Positions 48,227-60,350 of a DNA stretch of 64,000 bases are shown here, one piece after another. Numbering within the stretch: the first letter of the stretch is position 1; every line of letters begins with the position of its first letter. Below the pieces are notes generated by a model. The model had not been told where the DNA came from. It saw only the letters and a list, made by a program, of their open reading frames with translations, and made no database searches. The translations under genes and the position numbers were made by a program. The stretch comes from Centroberyx gerrardi (Eukaryota; Chordata; Actinopteri; Beryciformes; Berycidae): positions 22,117,315 to 22,181,314 of the forward strand of contig NC_135997.1 of the NCBI RefSeq assembly GCF_048128805.1, given 5' to 3'.

Positions 48227-49420
48227 GAATGGAGGGAGTTGACAGCCGGGACAAAGTTCCACTGGAACACTGTGCTTTGAAACATCTTGAGCCTGGTTTT
48301 ACAAAACTATGGGTTGGGAACTTGGTACCCAGAGTGGGTCACAGCTCGCTTCTGTTGGGTCGCAACATGACAACAGTAGAAGTGCATATACTTTTTTCAT
48401 GAACCTGTGTGCCAAGATGAGATGAGAAATTTCTTGTTTGAGTCCAGGGCAGAAAAAACATTAAGATCCCTGGTTGTAGAGTGCTACAGGGATGCCTCTC
48501 CTGTAATCAAAATGAATGTATATTTAAAATGAAGGCATGGCAGAGCTGGATTGCCAGCCATTTTCCTTTGCTTGCTTGAAGTTGCACCGTTCCTTTATCT
48601 TTTATGGGGTGATATTTTTGCTGTCATCCAGTCTGTAGGTAGTTTTAAAAGCTTAATATTTCTAAAATACATGTAAAGCTATATAATACATGCATAATAT
48701 TCACCTGTCTCATACTGCTGGTCCTTGTATTAAAAGCTCAGATTTGTGGGCAATTTATAATTCCATTGAGATGTCATCACTGTATGCCAATATGTCTTCC
48801 AATCATTCTTGTTAATACTGTATATACTGCCCAGAATCTGAGATGCTATTCAGGAGGTTATCTATTACAAAAATACATTAACATATTTATACAAGAGTGT
48901 GACCTTACCATTGGTCTGACTGTGTGAACAGTTTCCAAGAATTATGTCACCTGAAAATGTTGGGGGAAAAAATGAAAAGTGTTTGGGAAAAAAAAATACT
49001 AAAAGATAATTTTCAATATCGCTAAAATATAGAGGATCCAGCCTAAAAAGAGTTATCATTATCACTCTAAAATAGAGCGATAATAATAACACTTATATTT
49101 GGGCTAGATTGACACAACACAATTTAATATCTAAAGTGGGATTTTGAAGGTAGATCATTTTTTAAAGTGCAATAGTTTGTGTTGGGCTAAAGATCCCTTG
49201 GTGTAGAGGCTGTTGCATGGATATCTTTCCTGTTATCTGAATGAATGTTTATTTAGCTCGGCTTTTATAACTGTGATCCCAGAGCATTAATGTACTGAGG
49301 AGAAACTACATTATTTACATTACTTTTATTTTTGCTTCTCATATATGATGGAGTAAGAGTTTCTTCTTCTTTCTTTCACTCCTCTGTAACAGTGTTGCAT
49401 GATGTTACCTAGTGGCTATC
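48227..49420 (+). other. slc7a9: slc7a9 3' UTR and downstream sequence
   Basis: Follows the stop codon. An ATTAAA poly(A)-like hexamer at 48729-48734 is a candidate 3' end, giving a UTR of about 500 bases. No exon was recognised after it. Confidence 0.4.
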
Positions 49421-50005
49421 TAAGATAAGATAAGATAAGACAAAAAACAAGTACAGGAAGATAATAAAGAGAAGAGGTAATACGATAAAAAAAGGTAATG
49501 TACATAATACTATAGAGACAGTGCAAATAATGCAAATAAATGCAAATAATGATAATAATAATAATAAATACATATACATATATATTCTGTATATATATAC
49601 ATAGTCAGTGGTCAGGAGGTCAGGGAAAGGGGGGGGGGGGGTGTCTGGCTACTACAGACTGGTAGAACATCTGCAGCAGCCTGTTGCACACGTTGAAGGA
49701 CCTGAGTCTCCTCAGGAAGTACAGCCTGCTCTGTCCTTTCCTGTAGAGGACCTCGGTGTTGTCCGACCGGTCCAGTTTGTTGTTGAGCTGCACTCCCAGG
49801 AACCGATAAGAGTTCACCATCTCCACCTCCTCCCCTTGGATGGTGACAGGATTTGGAGGCTTCCTGCTCCTTCTGAAGTCCACCACCAGCTCCTTGGTCT
49901 TCCTGATGTTGAGCTGGAGGTGGTTGTTGTCGCACCAACCTACAAAGCTCTCTGTATTCCTCCTCATTGTCCTCTGTGATGCATGCAAAGGTATTAATCT
50001 TAGTA
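49421..50005 (-). mobile_element. LINE (L2/CR1-like) reverse-transcriptase fragment
   Basis: On the - strand the frame (49620-50021) reads SFVGWCDNNHLQLNIRKTKE, LVVDFRRSRKPPNPV, YRFLGVQLNNKLD and RLYFLRRLRSFNVC. This is the segment after the RT catalytic motif in L2/CR1-type LINEs. A pentanucleotide tail reads (TAAGA)n at 49421-49440 on the + strand. A poly(G) tract near 49629-49641 interrupts it. Strongly 5' truncated. Confidence 0.82.
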
Positions 50006-50186
50006 AGAATAAAGTGAACATGAACAGTCTATGAGAACTGTGTGCATATACCCTCCATCACTGGGGTATAAACTCAGCAACAACGTGGTTGAGTGTGGAT
50101 AGGGGTGTGTGATTATGAATGATTGTATTATGAGAATATACAGTATATGTACTGTATATATGCATGTGGTTTTTGACTGTAATGTA

Positions 50187-50213
50187 TGTGTGTGCGCGTG
50201 CGTGCGTGCGTGC

Positions 50214-50259
<46 letters not shown>
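50187..50259. repeat. (GT)n microsatellite with GTGC interruptions
   Basis: Begins as (GTGC)n and becomes pure GT. Confidence 0.93.
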
Positions 50260-50260
<1 letters not shown>

Positions 50261-51050
50261 GGCCTGTGTGTTACCAGACCTTTGCTTGTGGAAAAGACAG
50301 TATGATTACATTAATAGCCATAGTCAGCTGCAGTATGAGTTAGGATTGAGTGAACTGACTGTCCCAAGGATTGTCCACCAGATGTCAGTACAGCACTGCA
50401 ACTGTGAAGGCATGCAGACGTTGTACTGTCATTAGATCTGTGTTCACACTTTATTATTGCTATGTTTTATCATTGTTAGTAGTAGGAGGAGAGGGAAGAG
50501 GAGTAGTAGTAGCAGTAGTAGTAGTATCATCGTCATCATCATTGTCATCATTATATTTAAGACTTGTATGACATTTAGACTGTACGTGGGAGAATAGAAT
50601 GAGGGAATCTACTTAAATTAATGTGCCTCAGGCCAAGTATGCATATAGTTTATTGACACTCAGTGGTTCAGTCAGAAAGGTAAAAAGACAAGGCCTATGC
50701 AGAAACTTGACTTGGTGTTTGTTGCCCTCTAGTGGCACATAATCTTTTCAGGCAGTCTTTGGGTTTTCCAACCTTGGGGTCAAGGCCATGTGATGTAAAA
50801 GTGGAGGTTTGTCAGGTGCCAATGAATTAGCAAGGGCTGTGCTGAATGAGACAGCTACTTACCAGCCTCTGGCAAATTTGTCTGGTATGGACGAGAGAAG
50901 CAACATGTGTGCTGTGTAGCCTGTTGTGTTTGGCTCTGTTTGAATGTGGACGGTATTTTTTTTTTTGTAAAGAATGCTGCTGTGCTGGGAAGTATGAAGA
51001 CTGAAAAAATGTTATGTTATAGAAATAACAATGATGCTCTGCGTAAATGT

Positions 51051-51234
51051 ATTTGTAACATTACATATTATCAACTTGACATTAATCGTATTTGTAACAT
51101 TACATACTATCAACTTGACATTAATCGTATTTGTAACATTACATACTATCAACTTGACATTAATCGTATTTGTAACATTACATATTATCAACTTGACACT
51201 AATCGTATTTGTAACATTACATATTATCAACTTG
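51051..51234. repeat. 39-bp minisatellite, 4.7 copies
   Basis: Copies start at 51051, 51090, 51129, 51168 and 51207. The unit begins ATTTGTAACATTACATACTA and ends CTTGACATTAATCGT. Copies differ at only one or two positions. Because 39 is a multiple of three and the unit lacks stops in several frames, reading frames stay open on both strands. Confidence 0.95.
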
Positions 51235-52239
51235 AAGAGAGAGCAGCGATCTCTCCTGGCAGCAACCAGCTCAAAGGTGGAGACGTGAATCTGTGCACAG
51301 CACTGTAGTAAAACATACACTCCCCAGCTCCCCTCCTATGTTATCTCCTCCCACATTTTGGGCTTTTCGAAAATTCGCACTCTGAAGTGGAGACGAGCAG
51401 TTACTTTCTGTTTCATCACGCTTTAATGGGCCTGGGTCCCAGGATGAAAGAAACTACATTTTTCATTTGGGTCCTGGGCAGAAGAAGTCAAACAACTCTT
51501 AATTTACAGAGAACAGCTCTGTCTGTATTTGGTGCTCTGTGGTGCTTTGGAGATGATGCAAAGCAAGTCTCCAATTCACTGTCAGTGGAGCTTAGGGATT
51601 AATCTCTTGATGGCATTATAAAACGAGTCAGTGTTGGAATATAATGGAATTGACCTTGGAATATAATTATTTACGTTCAAAGATCTAGACTGAACTCTCA
51701 GAGATCACTGTTTCTGTTTATATGGATGTGTGTGTGCTTTTATCAGTGACTGCATATAATTATGTCTGTGTGTGTATGAAATTATAAAGTAGCTTGTCAA
51801 TCAAGCACTGTTCTATACAATGTCTTATGCATTGCTAATATACACAGAGCTAATATAGAACTAAAAAATGCCCACCATCACACAACCTCAGTCACTGTTG
51901 GGGGGGATTAGATGACAGTGAGCCAATTTACTGTTCAGTTCAATGTTATGAATGGGAATGGAAGCCTTCTAAATGGATCAGATGTATAAAACCTTACTTG
52001 TTTGTCTTACTGGTTTGACATTTCCATCTGTCCAACAGTGTAATACACCCAGATGTTAACACCCGTTCTTGACAGTTTGTAACTGGATGCACATTTAGTA
52101 TAGTTTAGTTTACAACTTTCAACTTTTACAATAGAATACAACACTTGGTTCATAGCAAGTAAATTAAAACTGGGATATTTAAGATGCATTTAAGGTACAG
52201 TCAAGGTCTATTTTGAATTGTGTTGTCGACCCATCTGAT

Positions 52240-52450
52240 AAGCACATTTTATTTATTAGGATCCCCATTGGCTGACATCTCAGCCAGTCTTCCTGAGTTC
52301 CACAAATACATTCACACCTACAGGCAATTCAGAGTCGCCAGCCCACCTGACTTCCATGTCTTTGGGATGTGGGAGGAGACTGGAGCACACAGAGGAAACC
52401 CACACCGACACACAGAAAACATGCAAACTCCACACAGAGAGGGCCTCTTT
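52240..52450 (+). repeat. Interspersed repeat (vertebrate-wide type)
   Basis: Starts TTTATTTATTAGGATCCCCA and continues with CAATTCAGAGTCGCCAGC, TTTGGGATGTGGGAGGAGAC, GAGGAAACCCACACCGACAC and ACATGCAAACTCCACACAGA. This string of motifs is familiar from an abundant repeat. Class not assigned. Confidence 0.5.
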
Positions 52451-53870
52451 TTCTCTCAGAAATGCTATCTGTTGCCACCTGTGCCAAAAGCATCAAAATT
52501 AAGGCCATCATGTTCCACACACCTGCTGCCACCTGCATCACAGTTCACTCTGTTTTCATGCATACTTTAACATACAAACTTTCACGCACACACACACACA
52601 CACACAGACATTTTCATCATCATTGCACTATTCTTTGTCATATTTCAGGGTTGTGGGGTTATGCATATCTTAATATCAAAACTTTCCTAAAAGGAGGAAA
52701 GCTCGTCGTGTAAGCAGGCTGTGAGATAATCAAGTCTAGTTTCTTCCTTCTGTTAATTACCGACTACGGCACACCATAATCAAAGTTTTCATTAGTGCAG
52801 TGTTAGATTGCACATTAATATGCATAACATTTTAAGGGATGTGAATGCACAGCCTGACATACACATGTACATATACACACGCGCACACATACACACACAT
52901 AGACACACATACACTCTGATATGATCTTCACTAATGGATAGACAGCTCTGATGAGAATTCATCTGCATATCATTATCATCACATTACTGAGCTTTTCCAA
53001 TCAGCTGGTGAATTAGCATTTGGATTAGAACCTCGCAATCATTCAGCGACCTTTCGAAAAACTGCATTATAATGTGTTACTAATGAACATATGCTGCGAA
53101 TGAAGTCTGTGCTTGTTCCGATTGTTTTGAGATTATCAGAAATAATGCTACAAGACTTCACAGAAGTATTTGGCTGCAGACTTCTATCTGAGAAAGTTTT
53201 GTTTTATAATTTCCTAGGCTTATACACTGTTTATCTGACATCTACAATATTCACCGTTTCCCAGAAACAGAAGAAACACAGGAATTTGTTCCACTCTGTA
53301 TTCTGTGATATTACATGCATGTACAGTTCCATAAAAATAGAGCTGACATTAACTTGAATGGATAGAGAAGAAGGCGTGTGCCTAGAAGTTCAGTGTTCAA
53401 GTGTTCAAGCCCTGAATTTGCTGGGAAAATGCCCTCTGCTCACCAATTTTGGCAACTAAGGGAAAACGCAAAATCGCAATGAAAAGTAAAGAATTTAGAG
53501 AGTCCAAATACAGGTGGGAAAAAAGACCAAGATTCACTTAAACATAGGCCTATAGCAGATAAATCTATTTTGTCAATATAGTCTGTTTTCCTCCATTGGA
53601 GGGCGCACTTGGATCAGCAGTGGCAGTATGCGAGACTCAACCAGACCATCTATACTTAGTGATCCCTTTACAGCAGCGGATCCACATCCATTTTTCCTAT
53701 AGACAATCCTCAGATTTGTGCCTCGTTCCCAAATGGCTCTGCTCCCAGAAATGTCCCTGCATTGCCCTTAGTGTGAAGAACATTATAAAGAAAATGCTCT
53801 TCATTTGAATTATTATATTTTGAATGGCTGTTCTCTCACAAACATCTCATTAATAACTTTGTTTGACTGC

Positions 53871-55423
53871 CAGAGGTGTGACCAAGTCAACTTTGCTCGA
53901 GTCCCAAGTCAGTCTCAAGTCTTGAGGCACAAGTCTCAAGTAAAGTCCCAAGTCTACATGTAGATTACCAAGTCAAGTCCAAGTCAAGTCCAAGTCATTT
54001 ATGTCAAGTCTCAAGTCAAGTCTCAAGTCTAAATGTAGTCAAGTCAGAACAAATTGAGAGTCCAATATCAATTTAATATCTTAAAGAAAAGTAAATATCT
54101 AGGACTTTTCAATGCAATATGGTTTTAATAGGATAAAAACTTGGTAAAAGCATCATGAGTTTGATTTCTATAATCAGTTTCAACTTCAATAAATTAAATC
54201 ACTCCATACAAATTCAGAAAACAGAACTTAAATTCAGTCGTCTGCTGGAACAAATCTTATCACTTTCAATCTAAGTCATTTACACAAACACAAGGGCCCG
54301 GATCTACTAACATGTCGTAATTCCAGGCGCAGCACAAAAGCAATTGCGGGTGAAATTTGTACCGCCAGCTCATGGTATTTACTAAAGTAGCGCACGCAAA
54401 TGAGCGGAGGCGCAGATAATTAATTATAATTGCGAATGCGCAAATATAAGGGCCAAACAATGCGCACGATAGCCTATTTGCGGCAATGTAATGATGGACA
54501 AAAGAAGCGCAAATTTCTCTCCAGTGGAGCTGGAAGTGTTGGTGGCAGAGAGGGGGGAGGGGAGGGATGGAGACCTGGTGAAGGTATGAAGCCGCACACA
54601 CACCTCTCCATGGAGAGGTAGCATTATCACACATGTTTTAGCTGCATTGTTTACAGGCAATGCCGTTCAGATATTGGCTCATAATAAGTGTCAGCAAATC
54701 CAGACAAGAGTGTGCGAGCGTGCGTTTTCCTTTTTGTATATTTAGGTAATGGTCTGCATATTGAGTGCGCATTCTGCTACTCTGCCAATGACGCGTAAAT
54801 GGTGTATTTTTAAATCAGCATACCCGTTTAAACCTGATTGGAATTATAATAGGGATGCGATCTAATGTCTACATGTTATGATGTGTAGATGTGTGTGTCA
54901 CCTTGATCTTAGAGCCGGTTCCAGAGCCAGTCTCGTTGAAGCCATTCTGTGCGCAAAATGATAAGACATGCTTTTCCTAGGTCTTAAATTCCGTGCGCAA
55001 TCAACAGGTGTTAACGGCCACCGCCTCTTGATAAATCACGTCCTCTGCCAATTTCCATAAAACCCTCCCTTAATTTTGCGCTTCGTCCTTGGAACACCCA
55101 CAAATGCATATGCAATTATATCAAACTGCAAAAAAGATCAGATCAACCCATGCGCTGTACAGAGAACAAGGTTTTAGCACCCGCAATGCGATTTGCACTG
55201 GCGCAAACGTTTAGTAGATCCGGGCCAAGATCTTTTGTCAAGACTTTAGAAATCTTTTCAAGTCATCGAAGCAGAAGTCAAAGTCAAGTCCCAAGTCAGC
55301 AGAACCCAAGTCAAGTCAAGTCTCAAGTCTTCTCTTCATGCATCAAGTCAAGTCTCAAGCAATTAAAATTGTGACTCGAGTCTGACTCGAGTCCAAGTCA
55401 TGTGACTCGAGTCCCCACCTCTG
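53871..55423. mobile_element. hAT-type element with GACTCGAGTC-rich ends, interrupted by a Harbinger element
   Basis: The left end is CAGAGGTGTGACCAAGTC and the right end GACTCGAGTCCCCACCTCTG, with inverted CAGAGGTG tips. TTGACTGC flanks both sides (53863-53870 and 55424-55431), an 8-bp hAT target duplication. The subterminal regions are arrays of CAAGTC/GAGTC motifs. There is no transposase. The element without its insert would be about 620 bases. Confidence 0.9.
54295..55226 (+). mobile_element. Harbinger-type element nested in the hAT element
   Basis: The ends GGCCCGGATCTACTAA and TTTAGTAGATCCGGGCC are inverted copies, and AAG flanks both sides (54292-54294, 55227-55229) as a 3-bp target duplication. 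On the + strand a frame from 54491 reads MMDKRSANFSPVELEVLVAE, like the start of the Myb/SANT-like protein of Harbinger elements, and then decays. No transposase core was seen. It is GC-richer than its host element. Confidence 0.85.
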
Positions 55424-56217
55424 TTGACTGCCTTCTCTTGCCTCCTCATGCATGATTGTTTGTCTTTCATTTGAGCTGCAGCTGCTTTACTTAATTCCAA
55501 GTGTGTAGCCAAAGCTTTCAAATAAGCCACAAAAGTAATCGGTTTTCATTCTGAGGGTTACAGAGGCGGTTTCTCGTTTCCAGTTCATAAATGTTAATCT
55601 TATTCAGGCATTAACACATTGCTAAAACAACCTGAAGTGAAGGTGAACTAGGTGCCAGTATATTACACATTCACTACACTTACTAAAATTGTGCAAAACA
55701 AGAATTATGATAGTGCTATTACCTGGGTCAAGCAGTAATTACAAAAAAAACAAAAAACTGTTAATCTGCTTTAAGTGCTATGGGGTATAACACATCACAT
55801 CAATTCAGATAGTATCAAGTAATTTGTCAGTGAGGGAAAAGTAGCCTATACCAAACTGAAATACTTTCCTATAATTGTCTAAACTCTCTGGCACTCGTTG
55901 AATTGTCCTATCTCAAATCCAACCTATTTGAGACATAAGTTGCCTAAAACACACTATGAAAACTATTTGAGAATACTATTTGACCTGGGTTTTGCCTGCA
56001 GTTTAAAAAGTCTATAAGTATTCAGCTAAAGTATTGACAGCAGGGTCCTTTGTCTTGAGGATCAGTGGGAAGGTGCATGGACATCTACCCAACTCTCTCT
56101 CTTATTTCAAGACAGATATATAAATCAGTACTTCTTAAAGTCTCCTAGTTGGTTACCAAGATACATGTTATTGAGAGCAGGCTAATTTGGAGTTCCTCAG
56201 GTAACGTGTTGGTACGT

Positions 56218-56875
56218 CTCTCTCTCTCTCTCTCTCATACACACACACACACACACATACACACACACCTGTCTCATATCTTTAAAAAATGATTTGTTTT
56301 CTTCTTGTTTTAACTAGTTCCAGGAGCAGAGCCCAGGGTGGTGGAGGTGGAGACTGCGGCTGATAGATTGCTGATAGCTTCAGTTGACCTCTGTTTCTCC
56401 CAGAAACTCTGTCAGGATATGGGGTTTCATACTAAAAATGATTCTACCTAAATCACTTCACGGGGTGACAGTTAATTACAGGAACCTGAATATCAGGGTG
56501 ACATTTTTTTTTGTTCTATACTGCCGTCCATCTCTCTCTCTCTCTAACTCACACAATCTCTCCCTCTCTCTTTCTGTCTCTCACCATCACACCATCTCAC
56601 TCCCTCTCTCTTGCACTGTCTCTCACACACTTTCATGTACACAGTCTCTCTGTCTAACTGCTCTGTCTCTCTCTTTCACACACTGTCTCCCCCTTGTTAC
56701 CCTCTCCTCTGTCTCTCTCAAAATCACAGCTTCTCTCTCTCTCTGTCTGTTCACTCCCTCACACACATACTCTCTCTTTCTCTCTCTCTCTTTCTCTCTC
56801 TCTCCAGCCAGAAGGATTTTCTCTGTATTCCCTTTGATCTTCCTTCTCCTCCCCTCTCCTTGCCCTGTTAGGTCT
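56218..56875. repeat. CT-rich and CA simple-sequence region
   Basis: A (CT)n run at 56218-56237 and (AC)n to 56270, then after a unique gap a long imperfect pyrimidine tract from about 56525 to 56875 made of CTCTCT, CACACT and TTCTCT blocks. It generates spurious Ser-Leu-rich frames. Confidence 0.88.
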
Positions 56876-59734
56876 CTTCACTAACTTTAATTGAGCAACT
56901 TAGAGATCAGTGGTTGATGTCATCGCGCACAGTCACTCATAGGTGAAGCTGGGATTCAGCTTATTTTGTGTATGTGTTGTGCATGTGTGTGTGTGTGTGT
57001 GTGTACGTACACGTACACAACCATAGGTATCTAAGTGTTTATTTGTGTTTATGCTTCCCCGAGTGAGGATACATGTTGTAAATTAGTATGCATGTGCGTG
57101 TTTATGTGTGAAAATGTCAGGGATTGAGGGTGGAATTCTGCATATATAAAAAAAGTCCTGCTTGCTAATTGCGTTGCTGTGCATGCTCCTTTCTTGCCCC
57201 CGCTGTAGTTTCTGGCTGTTTAGCGGCGCTTTGATCAGCAGATAGTGAGACGGTAGGGAGGATGGTTACGCTGGTTTCCCTGCCTGATGCGCGGGTGGCT
57301 TCGCTACACATTCTGCACACAGTGGGAGGCTGGGATGTGGGTGTGTGGGTGTGTGTGTGTGAGAAGGAGAGAGAGAGAGAAAGAAAAGATTATGTGTGGT
57401 GAAAGAGAGAGAAAGAGATAGAGAAAGACAATAATTAGGTGGGGGCATTTTGCCTTGAATGAAGGAGTGCAAACAGCTTTTGCTGGCTGCCTGGCAGGGT
57501 CTTCTGTGATGTTTATCCTGCCTGTGTGTACTTCTAAACATTGCCTACAGCCACTGCTGCTTCACAGCCAAGTTACGATCTCTCAGCTCCCTGTCAAAGA
57601 CGCTTTCCCCCCTTGTCAATGAACATTTGTGAGGGAGGAAAAAAATCCAAATTGACAACACAGAGTTTGCACTAAATATCATTTGACTAAGTTCAATCAC
57701 CAAACAGTACGTGCAACACATTACACTGCATTGCGCAATGCATTGCAAAAATCCAGAGCTTGTAATAGTAGGTTGAGGCAGACTGCATCAGTTTTCATCA
57801 GGAAAAAGGCAGCACTCCTCACCAGTGTTTGCCTTCCATTACAGATGTTTTTTCAAGCAGCAGTCATATCACTTCAAATCATCATTAAATATCATTTTTT
57901 TGTCCCTGAAACCAGGTCATCAGTAAAAAAATGACTGTTAGACATCCTGAGGAAGAACCAATATCCAAGTCTAAATAGCCCCGTTATTCAAATCAGTTAT
58001 CTGACTAAACTGGGTAATCCTGTTTTCTGATATACCCCCTCAGGGCAGATCTATAAGCAATGAAACGCTGCTTGTCCTCCTGTCAATAACCACCGGCCCT
58101 GCCTATCTGGAGACGGCATTAAAAGATAAGAAAGACCCTCATTTATGGACAAGCGTGCTCGTATAGATTTCCCATGCAATCCATCCACAGTGTGTTTTGG
58201 AGAGCCTGCCTCTCATATTAGCAGCCATGAATCAACTCTCTTTATCGACACATGGAGTAATGCCAATGTAGCCGGGTCTAATCAGCATGTGTTGTACAGG
58301 CTATGATTTGTTACCTGAAAATAAAGACATTGCTTGGGCTACACAGGGGCTGTGAGATTGCAGAGTAGTGCAGCAATACCCTGCAGTATTGATTAGACCA
58401 CACAGTTACCCATAAACACAAATGAAATGCACTGCAAACGAGGCCGAAGCCCAACTATTAACCTGTAAAATTAACAGGATTATGTGTATATTTCACAGAT
58501 CATCGGAACTTCTACTTCTTTGATGTGAGCCAAGGGAAAATGATTTTGGGAGCTGCCCTTGTGGAAGAAACTCTCCTTCAAAAACAGGCCTTCAAGGAGC
58601 AGTTGCTGTATCAAGGAAAGTTTCCTTTGCCTTTTTTACAGGGCTGCGGTGCTGTCCCTCAGTGTGAAGATCAAAGCCTGCAAAATATCCTTAACCATAT
58701 CACTCGGTGAATAAGAGAGGGGTCAGGAGATTGTCTATATGAGCTGTCAGGCCGGATCTGAAATGTAATGTACTACACACTACATGTCAAAGACACTACA
58801 TGCATGACAAGTGACGCAACATTCAACCTCTGATTGCACCATTCTGAGCATCTCTCTGAGTGAGCTGAATCTACTAACCCATCTTTGATCCGGTGTCTAA
58901 TTAATTCCTTAAGTTCTTGTGTTTATCGCGGGAGGGGAGAGAGGGGTACGGTATGTAAGGAGAGGGGATCTGTCTTTGAAGTGGTGTTCAGCAAATCTCT
59001 AGAGGACAACCAGGCCCGAGGCTGGACTCAGGCAGTGGTGAGGGAAGCAACAACTGCTTTTCCACTGCGAGGCCAGATCAGGGCTTACCATGGCCATGTT
59101 TACAACACTAAACTGTCATTACTGTTTGTTTATTTGAAACAGTATATCCCATCAGAAATATAATGTGTTAAAGCAACAAAATGTCAGCAGAGAATAAGAC
59201 AGAAAGTTTGCTTTGGAGGAGACTGAGTGACATAAATAACAAGTAAGCCTAGATGTGTTTGGCCCCGCACTGGAAACTGGGCTCTTAGCAGCACTTTGAA
59301 AAAGGAGAGTCTGCAACCCTCTGTGGTATCCCCCCCTCTGTTCCTAACTAGCTAATGAACTATCAGCCATCTATCTTCATTCCACCCTGGGCCCACTTGT
59401 CCTTTCCCTGCAGACAGAAGCTACTGGTTGGCAGGTCTCGCTGAGGGGAATCCAAACCTCCTGACTCAAAAGTAAAGTGCTGCATTCTTCTGAAAGTCAT
59501 TTTGAGGTGAAAAACAGAATTCACCGATGCTGTTTCTATGACCTTAGACAGCTCCATCAATATGTGTGAACATGAAACAACTCCATCCCCAAGCTAGAAA
59601 CCAGAGAACTAAGGCTGTAATAATCTGCAATGTAAGCAAGAGGCAAAATCTTGTTGTTCCAGTCACAATGAATTGAAATGAGTATTGAAATGTTTGCATG
59701 AGATCTAATCGCACAAGTAAAGTTAGAAACTTAA

Positions 59735-59799
59735 ATCACCCAAGCTAGGTTTCTACCTAGGTTTCTACCTAAAGGTTTAGGTACTCTAGCTTGGGTGAT
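59735..59799. repeat. Inverted repeat with nested palindrome
   Basis: The outer arms ATCACCCAAGCTAG (59735-59748) and CTAGCTTGGGTGAT (59786-59799) are exact reverse complements. Inside the spacer TACCTAAAGGTTTAGGTA is itself a perfect palindrome, and AGGTTTCTACCT is repeated in tandem. Confidence 0.85.
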
Positions 59800-60289
59800 A
59801 TAGCAGACAAGGGGGAGGGTGACAGCAGGTGTGCCATTGGAGTTAGCAAATGGGCTTCTCCCACCACAGATGTTTCACTGAATTTGGCCCATGACACCTC
59901 CAGAAGGCTCAACAGTATGTTCTGACATCCTCCACACCCACTCTCAACACTGGTCAGAATTACACTTAGCTCACAACATTACACCCATTTCTAACTTTAT
60001 CTTCAGTCTCAGCAACCATAGGCTAAAGGAATGGCTGACCCCTCTGGCTTGAAACAGCACCCTCAGCAGTTCAGAGATCTAACTGTATCAAGTGTACAAC
60101 TAGGATTAAAAGGCAAATTTAGAGGCACAACGACATACAACTAAATTAATATCCTATGATCTTTGAGAGATTCACTGAATGATATTCATCTAAAACTACA
60201 CAAAACTGGATTTCTTTTAAAATTAATCATATCAAAGCACTGGTATAAATCTATTGATACTGACATAGTCCATACTGATGAGTTTGATA

Positions 60290-60291
<2 letters not shown>

Positions 60292-60349
<58 letters not shown>

Positions 60350-60350
60350 T
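60292..60350. repeat. (GT)n microsatellite
   Basis: About 29 GT units with one GCGT interruption. Confidence 0.94.

Larger units (their letters stand above)
50006..53870. other. Intergenic: microsatellites, minisatellite and repeats
   Basis: No supported exon. It holds the (GT)n run at 50187-50259, GTAGTA/CATCAT short repeats near 50490-50545, the 39-bp minisatellite at 51051-51234, and an interspersed repeat at about 52240-52450. The sequence around 52920-53110 is unique and rich in ATTA/TAAT motifs. Confidence 0.5.

Noticed and set aside
49608-49979. 123-codon + strand frame
   Set aside because: Antisense of the LINE reverse-transcriptase fragment.
51031-51308. Repeat protein encoded by the 39-bp array
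   Set aside because: Frames are open on both strands simply because the period is a multiple of three. No start context, splice site or conserved motif supports coding.
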